From assembly GCA_030751095.1 (NCBI GenBank), contig JASMGX010000018.1, positions 1 to 33,999 on the forward strand: a stretch of DNA of 33,999 nt, read 5' to 3'. The notes beneath the pieces are model-generated. The model made no database searches. It saw nothing but the letters and a program-made list of their open reading frames with translations, and was not told the DNA's origin. Positions 25,437-33,269 of the stretch are shown here, one piece after another. Made by a program: the position numbers and the translations under genes. Positions within the stretch are counted from its first letter, which is position 1. The number at the start of each line of letters is the position of its first letter. The DNA is from Pirellulales bacterium. Its GTDB lineage: Bacteria > Planctomycetota > Planctomycetia > Pirellulales > UBA7805.

Positions 25437-27146
25437 TCAGTAGGCCATCGCCACCCGGCCCGTCGCGGCGTCGCCCGCGACTTGGATGCGGCCTGTCTGC
25501 GGATCGAGCGCGAGCATGCAGGGTGCGCCGATCGGTCCGCCCGTCACTTCAATCACGTGCCCGCGAGCTGCCAGCGACTCGGCAACCTTGGGGGCAAGTC
25601 GCGGATCGAGCGTAAGATTTGCAAGCTGTGGCGCCGGCTGCCGAAAAGAGCCGATCAAGTGCCGCGTGCCATACCGCGCCGCGGCGGTCGCCTCGCGCGG
25701 TCCGATGCCCTCGACGAGATGCGTAAGAAGCAACTGGAGCGCCACCTGATCCTGCCAGTCGCCCCCGGCGACGCTAATCCCCGCGACCGGAACTCGATCG
25801 CGCATGATGAGCGTTGGGGTGAGCGTAATCCGCGGCCGCTTGCCCGGCGCAATGCAGTTGGGATGATTTGGCCAGAGATTAAAACTCTGTAACCGCGAAC
25901 CGAGACGCACTCCGGTCTCGCCCGCCAGTTCCCCGGCCCATCCGCTCGGGGTCGCGACAACCACCTGCCCTTCTTTGTCGGCCACGATGCAATTGGTCGT
26001 ATCGTGGACCGGTCCACCTGCCGCTGCATCCCAACGGTAACCGGCCAGCAGCGGCCGCATGTCGCCCGGGTCGCCCGGTTGCAACTCTCGGGACGCCTGC
26101 TCCGGATCGATCAACGGTCGGCGGAGGGCCACATAGGCACTGGAAAACAGTTCGCGGAGCGGAACGGTTGCGTAGAGGGGATCTGCGTAATAGGCATCGC
26201 GATCGGCGAGGGCCAGCTTCATCGCTTCAACGACATAATGGATGCTGACCGGATCGGTCTGGCGATAATCAAATTCTTCAATCGCCTCTAAAAGTTGTAG
26301 GGTCTGTAGCAAATAAGGTCCCTGCGTCCACGGCCCGCATTTATATATGGTGTGGCCGAGAAAATCTGCCGCGAGCGGTTGCTCGATGCGGGTCCGGTGC
26401 GCGGCGAGGTCCTCATAGCGAAGCAGGGCCCCGTTTTTTCGCGACCAGGAGTCGATCTGTTTTGCGATCGAACCGCGGTAAAACAGATCCGACACCGCAG
26501 AGAGCCGCTCGGCACGACCACCACGTGCACCGGATTCCGCGGCACACAATGCCTTAAAAGTTTTTAATAGATTTTGCTGCCACTCTCCATCGCCCGCCTC
26601 AAGCAACTGCATCGTCGGTGCGGCAGATTCCGCAAAACTCCTGGTGCCGTATCTGGCAAGGAGTGTCACACAGGCATCGAGCACCGCCGGAACGGCCGCC
26701 GCCTCCGCGCCCCGCCCCGGGATTCCGCCCCGCTCGGCGAAATAAGCCCGCGTCGCCAGACGTGGGGCCGCCCCCTGTCCGGCGAGCACCTCTACTTTTT
26801 TCACTGCCGGATCGTAGACGAGGATCGGCACCTCGCCACCGAAGCAAAACAGTTCGCGGCCGGCCGGATCGATCACCGAAAGGACCAGTAGCGACGCGAC
26901 AGCGGCATCCGCAGCGCCACCGCCCGTCTTGAGCATTGCCAATCCTGCCTCGGTTGCTTTGGCGTTGCCTGTGGCCACACCGCCCCGATAGCCTTCATCC
27001 GCAGCACGTTCTAGCGGCCCATCTGCCAGCAAAAGCCTACTTGCACCCGCTGCCCACGGCAGCGCGAGACCGACCGCCGCAGAGCGAAAAAGCGTTCGAC
27101 GATTCACCCGCAGGGGAGTTTGACGACCTGTCAATGGATTCTCCAC
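25437..27146 (-). CDS. Divergent gamma-glutamyltransferase, TAT signal
   Basis: Ntn hydrolase that normally cleaves glutathione gamma-glutamyl bonds in the periplasm. With the GTG at 27146 it has 569 residues, and RRTLFRSAAVGLALPWAAG is a twin-arginine signal. A TTG at 27134 has a better SD (GGAG) and may be the true start. GGGAADAAVASLLVLSVIDP is the family N-terminal block, and CIAPGKRPRITLTPTLI a C-terminal one. The autocleavage site is HDTTNCIVAD: Thr383 would be the nucleophile, followed by Thr-Asn instead of the usual Thr-His. The later catalytic loops are also altered. The substrate may not be glutathione. It lies convergent with dsbB. Confidence 0.85.
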   Translation of the reverse strand: MENPLTGRQTPLRVNRRTLFRSAAVGLALPWAAGASRLLLADGPLERAADEGYRGGVATGNAKATEAGLAMLKTGGGAADAAVASLLVLSVIDPAGRELFCFGGEVPILVYDPAVKKVEVLAGQGAAPRLATRAYFAERGGIPGRGAEAAAVPAVLDACVTLLARYGTRSFAESAAPTMQLLEAGDGEWQQNLLKTFKALCAAESGARGGRAERLSAVSDLFYRGSIAKQIDSWSRKNGALLRYEDLAAHRTRIEQPLAADFLGHTIYKCGPWTQGPYLLQTLQLLEAIEEFDYRQTDPVSIHYVVEAMKLALADRDAYYADPLYATVPLRELFSSAYVALRRPLIDPEQASRELQPGDPGDMRPLLAGYRWDAAAGGPVHDTTNCIVADKEGQVVVATPSGWAGELAGETGVRLGSRLQSFNLWPNHPNCIAPGKRPRITLTPTLIMRDRVPVAGISVAGGDWQDQVALQLLLTHLVEGIGPREATAAARYGTRHLIGSFRQPAPQLANLTLDPRLAPKVAESLAARGHVIEVTGGPIGAPCMLALDPQTGRIQVAGDAATGRVAMAY

Positions 27147-27253
27147 TCAAAAAAACAATTGTGAAACGACAGACACCGGTCTTTAGTGAGTGTATCAGCC
27201 CGGCACCATTCTCACACATGATCCGTCGGTTTTCCACGGCCGGTGCAGACGAT

Positions 27254-27421
27254 TTATCGCGCCTTGAAGAGCCCGAAAACGATCGCGAGAACGACTGTGA
27301 GCACCAGGCTTCCGATGATTGAAATATGAATCGGAATACCGATCCGTGGGAGGATAAAGTTCAGCGCGATTAAGATCACCACGAACAAGAGAAGTTGGCC
27401 AAATACATTTCCCCGCATCAT
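27254..27421 (-). CDS. 55-residue hydrophobic membrane protein
   Basis: Start at 27421 (ATG-ATG) with the SD-like AGGGGGTGG just upstream, stop TAA at 27254. The product begins MMRGNVFGQLLLFVVILIAL and ends GLFKAR, with two hydrophobic helices separated by a Pro/Gly turn (PRIGIPI) and a basic end. It is shorter than common cut-offs for gene calling and is easy to miss; an overlapping frame on the same strand (27195-27425) has no membrane character. It sits 107 bases upstream of the GGT gene on the same strand. Resembles small membrane proteins of unknown role. Confidence 0.6.
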   Translation of the reverse strand: MMRGNVFGQLLLFVVILIALNFILPRIGIPIHISIIGSLVLTVVLAIVFGLFKAR

Positions 27422-27511
27422 CCACCCCCTAGCGCTAATTAAAAAGTATTTACCGGTGCGACAAACCGCATCTTAATCGGCCCGAGATCCCGTGGCGAGC
27501 GGCACCGGGCC

Positions 27512-27546
27512 AAAAAAACCCCCAGCCAGTTGGCACTGGCCGGGGG
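27512..27546 (-). terminator. Strong rho-independent terminator of the Cys-rich gene
   Basis: On the minus strand CCCCC-G-GCCAGT (27546-27535) pairs with ACTGGC-T-GGGGG (27530-27519) around a four-base loop, followed by seven T (27518-27512). It lies about 60 bases after the stop at 27608, so it ends transcription of the cysteine-rich gene. Confidence 0.8.
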
Positions 27547-27607
27547 CGGTAGAAAACATCAAATTTTGAACTGCGTTTCCTGCAAAGAAACATCAGCTCG
27601 TTTCATC

Positions 27608-28027
27608 TCAACACGACTTTCTTTTCTTGCAGCAATCGCCATCATCGTCGCCGCAGTCCAAGATCGTCGTGCAGCCATCACCCCTGCCGCAGCAATCATC
27701 ATCGTCGCTACCGCAGTCTAAGCTCATCGTGCAGCCATCACCCCTGCCGCAGCAATCATCATCATCGCTACCGCAGTCTAAGGCCGATGTGCCGAAAACG
27801 GCGCTGCCACAATCGCCACCACACTCACAACCTTTGCAGTTGCAACCTGCGCAATTGCAGTTGGTGCACTTGCCATCAGCACAACCACACTCTTTGCAAT
27901 CACAATCATCGCCACAGCAACAGGCTGCAACATTGGTCGGCAGTTCAGAAGCCGAGATCGCCGAGGGTCCAAAAATCGCCGCAACTGCAATAGCCATGGC
28001 GCCAAAAATTGAGATACATTGAGACAT
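27608..28027 (-). CDS. Exported cysteine-rich tandem-repeat protein (possible metal binder)
   Basis: 139 residues, with AAGGAG eight bases before the ATG. A signal peptide (SIFGAMAIAVAAIFGPSAIS) is probably cut near residue 26. The mature chain of about 113 residues has 27 cysteines. Residues 36-73 are a metallothionein-like stretch of CxC and CxxC (CDCKECGC, CTNCNCAGCNCKGCEC). After a short spacer come 20-residue repeats at 83-102 and 103-122 (LDCGSDDDDCCGRGDGCT), and a shortened third at 123-139 ending KKRKSC. The Asp-rich repeats could also bind metal ions. No family recognised; a metal-binding or disulfide-cross-linked envelope protein are both possible. It has its own terminator and lies in the region divergent from the copper-dependent caa3 oxidase. 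Confidence 0.75.
   Translation of the reverse strand: MSQCISIFGAMAIAVAAIFGPSAISASELPTNVAACCCGDDCDCKECGCADGKCTNCNCAGCNCKGCECGGDCGSAVFGTSALDCGSDDDDCCGRGDGCTMSLDCGSDDDDCCGRGDGCTTILDCGDDDGDCCKKRKSC
27611..27781 (-). repeat. 60-base coding tandem repeat in the Cys-rich gene
   Basis: Two nearly identical 60-base units (27722-27781 and 27662-27721) and a divergent third (27611-27661) encode the Cys/Asp repeats. The first two differ by only a few bases, which implies recent duplication or homogenisation. The length is a multiple of three, so copy number can change without frameshift. Confidence 0.85.
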
Positions 28028-28142
28028 TGTAAACTCCTTCTGCGGATATTCTCCGCTTCATTGTTGAAAAAAGAATCGATAAAAAGAAAACTTCGGATCG
28101 CAATTCAATCTGCAATAACAAAAAGATTGCGAAGTCGACTCT

Positions 28143-28559
28143 TTAATTCAACCAGACGCCAAACATGGCGTGCAGGCGTAAAGGAGTGCTGTGGGAAGAG
28201 TCCGTACCGGTCCACCGACAGAGATTCAGCCTGTCGTCCTCCAGTGGAAGCAGACCGTTTTGGTAAGCGGGACTCTCTTGGGTCGGTTGATTTTTTTCGC
28301 CAGCGAGAACGACAGTTTGCGGCTCCACTTTTTCACAGCCGCCACAACAGCGACTCTGCCTGAGAGTACGCTCCATCTGGCCACAGACTGCCGTTGCCCT
28401 CTCTTGGCAGCAAGTGCCAGAGACTTGCGAGTCGCTATCGGCTCGGATACCGGCAAGACACCGACAGGCCGAAAACAGACTACCCGGCAACGCAAGCGCA
28501 GCGACCAACAGGAGCGCCGTCGACTTTTTGCGGGTGAAGTTCAGGGGGCGAGATTTCAT
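28143..28559 (-). CDS. Exported protein with clustered cysteines, function unknown
   Basis: 138 residues, with GGA 12 bases before the ATG. A signal peptide (KKSTALLLVAALALPGSLFS) is followed directly by CRCLAG; a lipoprotein is possible (LFSAC), but the -3 residue is not ideal. Nine cysteines lie mainly in CRC, TCC and RCCGGC. The C-terminal half is polar with no clear domain. It lies 115 bases upstream of the Cys-rich repeat gene on the same strand and divergent from coxB. The shared position and cysteines suggest linked roles with the neighbour. No family recognised. Confidence 0.6.
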   Translation of the reverse strand: MKSRPLNFTRKKSTALLLVAALALPGSLFSACRCLAGIRADSDSQVSGTCCQERATAVCGQMERTLRQSRCCGGCEKVEPQTVVLAGEKNQPTQESPAYQNGLLPLEDDRLNLCRWTGTDSSHSTPLRLHAMFGVWLN

Positions 28560-28911
28560 ACTATTTTTTCCAATGACGATCCATCGATTTCACCAGATTC
28601 CGTGCCGACCACCGGACGGACGATACGCCCCGTCCGCTTTGGCGAGCCACTGGAGTTTGTACGCACCCCGCTGCCCGATGGTTTGGCAGAAAATATCTCT
28701 GCGCCAGAAAAGAAATGCGATTGGCAGGGTGATTTTTCCCGAAAATCGGCCAAATAATAATTTTTTTTTCGTCCGGAAAGATAATTTTCTCACCCTCAGA
28801 AAACTCCGCCTCCATTGGCTCGATTGCCTGCTTTGCATGCGGTGCGACTTTGCTATAATCCGGCCAACAAGTTGCCAGCCAAAGATAGGGAGGTCCGGTT
28901 TTCGGTTCAGA
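28560..28911. other. 352-base divergent regulatory region between the Cys gene and coxB
   Basis: Holds the caa3 promoter (annotated apart) and presumably one for the minus-strand gene, which I could not place. It includes an A/T-rich tract (AAATAATAATTTTTTTTT, 28752-28769) that could bend DNA or be an UP-like element. The coxB frame stays open through this region back to 28414, but it overlaps the minus gene and lacks coding character before 28912. Confidence 0.5.
28832..28859 (+). promoter_or_regulatory. Extended -10 promoter of the caa3 oxidase operon
   Basis: A perfect TATAAT (28854-28859) is preceded by TGC, giving the extended -10 form TGnTATAAT. A TTTGCA -35-like element starts at 28832 with a 16-base spacer. 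Transcription would begin near 28866, leaving a leader of about 46 bases that carries AGGGAGG (28887-28893) before the ATG at 28912. Confidence 0.65.
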
Positions 28912-30081
28912 ATGATTGGCACCGCAAACACCTGGGGCATCATCGGCAAATCAAGCATGCTTCGGCTTGTGCTCGCTAGATTCTTTGCCATCGGGTCCTT
29001 CCTGATCGGGATCTTTGCAATCGGGCTCTTTGCAATTGGATGGTCGTTCGCCACACCGCTTCATGCTGCGGATTCAGACCCCGTCGAAACTCTCGAGAGT
29101 CTCGAGACCGACCGTAACATGCGGGTCTTCGAACCGGAATCACCAAACTCAACCACCATTGCCGAGGTGACCTACCTGCTCATCGGAATCCAGGCGGTTA
29201 TCTTTTTACTCGTCGGTATTCCTCTATGTATCATCCTCTGTCGTTATCGTCACCGCAAAGCGGATGATGGAATTGAACCGCCCCAGGTGTATGGGAGCAA
29301 TCCGATCGAAGTGGCCTGGACTGTGGGACCTGCAATCACCGTCTTTGTGATCTTTCTCGTAACGACCCGCAGCATTTATGAAATTCGGGCAGCGCCCGCC
29401 CCTCCCGAGGCGGTCCATGTCCGCGTGGTCGGACATCAGTGGTGGTGGGAGTATGAATACCTCGAGAAAAACGAGTCGGGCTACACCTCCCTGTTTACGA
29501 CGGCCAACGAGATGCGCGTTCCGCTCTCAGAAGAGGGAACGCCACGACCGGTTTACCTCGACCTGGAGTCGGCCGATGTGATGCATAGCTTCTGGGTACC
29601 ACAACTCGCCGGCAAGACTGATTTGATACCGGGACGCGTCAACCACATGTGGTTTCAGCCCGAGCATGCCGGTTGGTATACAGGCCAATGCGCAGAATAT
29701 TGTGGCACACAACACGCCCATATGTGGCTTCGAGTTAAGGCAGAAAACAAAGAGGATTTTGACAAGTGGGTCGCGAACGAGCGAAAAGACGCAGTCACAG
29801 ACCCCACCGTTGCCGCCGGGCGCACACTGTTCCTGACCAACGCCTGTGTCAATTGCCACACCATCAAAGGCACCCCCGCTCGGGGGCAGGTTGGTCCCGA
29901 CCTGACGCACCTGATGACCCGCAAGACTCTTGCCTCGGGCATTATTCCCAACACAAAAAAATACCTGTTACAGTGGCTGCGTGATCCAGACAGCATCAAA
30001 CCGGGGTGCAACATGCCGCAAATGAAACTCACGGATGACGATTACAACAAAATCCTGGACTACCTTCTAACATTAAAATAA
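28912..30081 (+). CDS. coxB: Cytochrome c oxidase subunit II with fused cytochrome c (caa3 type)
   Basis: I chose ATG 28912 (389 residues) because it follows the predicted transcription start; ATG 28957 is an alternative with a neater signal peptide. The leader helix has a repeated FAIG motif (FFAIGSFLIGIFAIGLFAIG). Two membrane helices follow (about 88-110 and 136-152). The CuA site is complete: His225, Cys260, Glu262, Cys264, His268, Met271 (CAEYCGTQHAHM). VVGHQWWWEYEY is the aromatic electron-entry patch. A C-terminal cytochrome c domain has CVNCH (312-316) and Met368. It accepts electrons and passes them to subunit I. First gene of the cox operon. Confidence 0.95.
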   Translation: MIGTANTWGIIGKSSMLRLVLARFFAIGSFLIGIFAIGLFAIGWSFATPLHAADSDPVETLESLETDRNMRVFEPESPNSTTIAEVTYLLIGIQAVIFLLVGIPLCIILCRYRHRKADDGIEPPQVYGSNPIEVAWTVGPAITVFVIFLVTTRSIYEIRAAPAPPEAVHVRVVGHQWWWEYEYLEKNESGYTSLFTTANEMRVPLSEEGTPRPVYLDLESADVMHSFWVPQLAGKTDLIPGRVNHMWFQPEHAGWYTGQCAEYCGTQHAHMWLRVKAENKEDFDKWVANERKDAVTDPTVAAGRTLFLTNACVNCHTIKGTPARGQVGPDLTHLMTRKTLASGIIPNTKKYLLQWLRDPDSIKPGCNMPQMKLTDDDYNKILDYLLTLK

Positions 30082-30106
30082 CAAGACGCAATCAACCGCT
30101 AAGAAC

Positions 30107-31777
30107 ATGGCAAGCATCGATACCCCCTCGACACCAAAAGATTCCACCACCGTACCGCTGATAACGCGGCTGCACGGCTGGGTGATATCGGTCGATCACA
30201 AACGCATCGGCATCATGTATCTGCTGATGAGCTTCCTGTTTCTGATTCTCGGTGGCGTGCAAGGGCTCTTCATCCGGATGCAACTCTGGGGCCCCAACGG
30301 AACCGTGGTCGATGCCGATACCTACAATCAGTTGTTTACGATGCATGGCACGACGATGATTTTCTTCGTGCTCATGCCGATGCTCGGCGGTTTTGCAAAT
30401 TTCGTGGTGCCGCTGATGATCGGCGCCCGAGACGTCGCCTTCCCGCGTCTCAACGCGATGGGATTCTGGCTCTCCTTTTTCGGCGGCTGCGTGCTTTACT
30501 ACAGTCACCTCGGTGCCGAGGGTCTCTACGGCGCGGCGAGTGCTCCGGATATCGGCTGGTTCGCCTACGCACCACTCACCTCACCCGCATTTTCCCGCGG
30601 CAATGCAACCGACTACTGGATCCTCGGCACGACCCTAACCGGGGTGGGGGCGATCTCCCTGGCGGTCAACATGGTCGCCACGATCTTCACCATGCGGGCA
30701 CCCGGGATGCGTCTGACAAAGATGCCCCTCTATGTGCTTCTTTTCCTGGTAGACGCCATTTTGATTCTTCTCGTTTTTCCACCGTTTGCGGCGGCCCAGT
30801 TTATGTTGCTGCTGGATCGTTTCCTCGGGGCCCATTTTTTCGATCCCCAGGTGGGAGGCTCCGCCCTGCTCTGGCAGCATCTCTTCTGGTTTTTCGGTCA
30901 TCCGGAGGTCTATATCCTTGCGCTGCCTGCCTTTGCCGTGATCTCGGAGGTGATCCCCGTTTTTTCCCGTAAGGTGATCTTCGGGTATCTCTCGATGGCC
31001 GCTGCGACCATCGCAATCGGATTTATCAGCTGCGGGGTCTGGGCGCACCACATGTTTACGGTCGGCTTGAGCGATACCCTCGATACGTTTTTTGCAGGAG
31101 CGACCATGCTGGTCGCAATCCCGACCGGAATCAAAATATTCAATTGGGTAGCAACCATGTACGGTGGCCGCCTGCGATTGCAGACCCCGATGCTCTATGC
31201 CCTGGGATTTCTCACTCTGTTTTTGTTTGGCGGACTCACCGGCATTATGCTGGCGTCACCCCCGTTTGACTGGCAGGCCTCAGACAGCGCCTTTTTGGTC
31301 GGCCATTTCCATTACACCTTGGTCGGCGGGATCCTGTTCGCATTTCTTGCCGGATTCTACTACTGGTATCCCAAGATGTTCGGCCGGATGATGAGTGAGC
31401 GACTTGGCATCATCCAGTTTGCGTTCACCTACATCGGCTTCAACGCCTTATTTATTCCGATGCACATCGTGGGCATGCTGGGAATGCCACGGCGGATCTA
31501 TACCTACACCGATCCGAGCTGGACCATCTGGAACCAGATTTCCACCATCGGGGCCTTCATGATGGCCATCGGTCTTCTGCTCTTCCTCTACAATTTCTTC
31601 TCCTCGCTTCGCCACGGCAAAATTGCCGGAGACGATCCATGGGACGCCTGGACACTCGAGTGGAACACCACGTCCCCACCCCCCTGTTACAACTTCAAAG
31701 AAATACCGACGGTCCGCAGTCGACGGCCGTTGTGGGATTTAAAACATCCCGACGATCCGGACTGGAAGCATGAGTAA
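30107..31777 (+). CDS. coxA: Cytochrome c oxidase subunit I
   Basis: 556 residues with about 12 to 14 membrane helices, containing low-spin haem a and the haem a3-CuB centre that reduces O2. MHGTTMIFFVLMPMLGG holds a haem His. FGHPEVYILALPAF has the CuB His, the proton-pathway Glu and the cross-linked Tyr, marking an A1-type enzyme. HHMFTVG gives two CuB His, and GHFHYTLVGG two haem ligands. GARDVAFPRLNA carries the D-channel Asp, and PTGIKIFNW the K-channel Lys. It lies 25 bases after coxB. The ribosome binding site is weak. Confidence 0.97.
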   Translation: MASIDTPSTPKDSTTVPLITRLHGWVISVDHKRIGIMYLLMSFLFLILGGVQGLFIRMQLWGPNGTVVDADTYNQLFTMHGTTMIFFVLMPMLGGFANFVVPLMIGARDVAFPRLNAMGFWLSFFGGCVLYYSHLGAEGLYGAASAPDIGWFAYAPLTSPAFSRGNATDYWILGTTLTGVGAISLAVNMVATIFTMRAPGMRLTKMPLYVLLFLVDAILILLVFPPFAAAQFMLLLDRFLGAHFFDPQVGGSALLWQHLFWFFGHPEVYILALPAFAVISEVIPVFSRKVIFGYLSMAAATIAIGFISCGVWAHHMFTVGLSDTLDTFFAGATMLVAIPTGIKIFNWVATMYGGRLRLQTPMLYALGFLTLFLFGGLTGIMLASPPFDWQASDSAFLVGHFHYTLVGGILFAFLAGFYYWYPKMFGRMMSERLGIIQFAFTYIGFNALFIPMHIVGMLGMPRRIYTYTDPSWTIWNQISTIGAFMMAIGLLLFLYNFFSSLRHGKIAGDDPWDAWTLEWNTTSPPPCYNFKEIPTVRSRRPLWDLKHPDDPDWKHE

Positions 31778-31822
31778 CCCAACCCGAAACCACGAATCAA
31801 TACGAACTGGAAAGAGTCGACC

Positions 31823-32446
31823 TTGAGCACCGCCGCCCTAGCCTCTGACGCAAACCACGCACCCACTGAACCGTCGCGGTTCACCACGCGGGAGACGGGC
31901 TTGTTGGCATTCCTCTGCACGGAGGGGTCCCTGTTCACGACGCTGATTATCACCTACATCATTTTTCTCGGCGAGAAGATGCCTGGTGAAATCCCGGGGG
32001 AAATGCCAACACCGTCAAATTCACTTGACCTGGGACTGGTGATCATCAACTCCATCTGCTTGTTGAGCAGCAGTCTCACAATCTATTTCGCGCTCTCTGC
32101 GAGGAAGCGCGGCGCCCACGGTCTCTACCTCGTCTGGTTTGGCCTGACCATCCTGCTCGGCTTGGAATTTGTCGTGGGAACCGGGTACGAGTGGTACGAC
32201 CTGATGACCAAGTACCACCTGTTCCCGAGTACGAACACGTTCGGAAGCACTTTTTATCTGCTGATCGGATTCCATTGCCTGCACGTACTCATTGGAGTCG
32301 TGACCATGTCCATCATTTGGGCCTTCGATGCGTTGCGATGGCTGACGCCAAAGTGCGAAGCACCGGAAATTGTCTCCTGGTACTGGCATTTTGTGGATGG
32401 AGTCTGGGTGGTTATTTTTACCCTCGTTTACATTGTCGGCCGCTGA
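31823..32446 (+). CDS. coxC: Cytochrome c oxidase subunit III
   Basis: 207 residues, five or six membrane helices, stabilising subunit I. FLCTEGSLFTTLIITYIIF and FHCLHVLIGVVTM, and the final WYWHFVDGVWVVIFTLVYIV, are conserved in the family. The only plausible start is TTG at 31823, with GGAAAGAG upstream; the short N-terminal tail ahead of the first helix (FTTRETGLLAF) is normal. It is 45 bases after coxA. Confidence 0.94.
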   Translation: MSTAALASDANHAPTEPSRFTTRETGLLAFLCTEGSLFTTLIITYIIFLGEKMPGEIPGEMPTPSNSLDLGLVIINSICLLSSSLTIYFALSARKRGAHGLYLVWFGLTILLGLEFVVGTGYEWYDLMTKYHLFPSTNTFGSTFYLLIGFHCLHVLIGVVTMSIIWAFDALRWLTPKCEAPEIVSWYWHFVDGVWVVIFTLVYIVGR

Positions 32447-32471
32447 GCAAATTTTTCACACAAGATAACCC

Positions 32472-33269
32472 ATGAACGAACAATACCAACACGACCAACA
32501 ACCGAGTACACCGCAGCAAGGCATCTTGATGCCGCGGCCGACTGCCGCCCCGCTTGTGCTCGCCTTCGGGGTCATGCTGATTGCGTGTGGTCTGGTACTC
32601 AATTACGCCTTTTCGGCCGTTGGTCTGGTGCTGGTACTCGGTGGCCTGGCTCGCTGGATTTACATTCTGGCCAGTGGCACCGGCGAAGAGCTGGTACCGC
32701 TCGAACGAGAACCGGCCCCGGTCAAAATTTCGCGTGTTCAGGTTGAGCCGTTGCGGCCCGGCATGGCAGGACACCGGATGAAAATTCCCCTCGAAGTGCA
32801 TCCCTACTCGGCCGGCCTGAAGGGAGGCATCATTGGCGGGATTGCAATGGCGGTGACCGCGCTGGCCTACGGGCTCATCTCCGGCCGCGGGCTCTGGTAT
32901 CCGGTCAACCTACTCGGGGGCATGGTCGTGCCGAGCGTTGTTCATTGGACACCTGCCGAACTGGCACAATTCCATTTCATGGAATTCGCCATCGGCACCG
33001 TGATTTTTGGCTTTACGGCGATTGCAGTCGGTTTGATGTTCGGAATCCTGCTGCCAACCATGCCCCGCTGGCCGATACTCTGGGGCGGTATCGTCGCCCC
33101 GGTACTCTGGACCGGCGCAATCTACAGCTTTATGGGAATCCTCAATCCGGCGCTCGGTGAGCATATCGACTGGGAATGGTTTTTCGTCTCTCAGTTCGCG
33201 TACGGCATCACTGTGGGAATTGTCGTTGTCCGCACTGAAAAGATACCTGTTTCCGGCATAAAAAAATGA
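32472..33269 (+). CDS. Multi-helix membrane protein of the caa3 operon, subunit IV-like N-terminus
   Basis: 265 residues. An N-terminal pair of helices (APLVLAFGVMLIACGLVL, VGLVLVLGGLARWIYIL) resembles the small subunit IV of bacterial caa3 oxidases, though this is tentative. A hydrophilic stretch of about 50 residues follows, then a four-helix part (GGIIGGIAMAVTALAYGLIS, HFMEFAIGTVIFGFTAIAVG, PILWGGIVAPVLWTGAIYSF, FAYGITVGIVVV). It lies 25 bases after coxC, and its stop overlaps the next start in an ATGA, so it belongs to the operon. The role may be oxidase assembly or a structural subunit; I do not recognise a family. Confidence 0.7.
   Translation: MNEQYQHDQQPSTPQQGILMPRPTAAPLVLAFGVMLIACGLVLNYAFSAVGLVLVLGGLARWIYILASGTGEELVPLEREPAPVKISRVQVEPLRPGMAGHRMKIPLEVHPYSAGLKGGIIGGIAMAVTALAYGLISGRGLWYPVNLLGGMVVPSVVHWTPAELAQFHFMEFAIGTVIFGFTAIAVGLMFGILLPTMPRWPILWGGIVAPVLWTGAIYSFMGILNPALGEHIDWEWFFVSQFAYGITVGIVVVRTEKIPVSGIKK

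Noticed and set aside
27195-27425. 76-residue minus-strand frame overlapping the 55-residue membrane protein
   Set aside because: Basic, low in hydrophobic order and without a ribosome binding site; the shifted frame gives two clean membrane helices and an SD.
27627-28022. Plus-strand Gln/Ser/Pro-rich frame opposite the Cys-rich gene
   Set aside because: It mirrors the Cys/Asp repeats; it has no ribosome binding site, while the minus strand has SD, signal peptide and terminator.
28414-28911. N-terminal extension of CoxB back to 28414
   Set aside because: It overlaps the opposite-strand gene and crosses the predicted promoter; the extra residues do not resemble subunit II.
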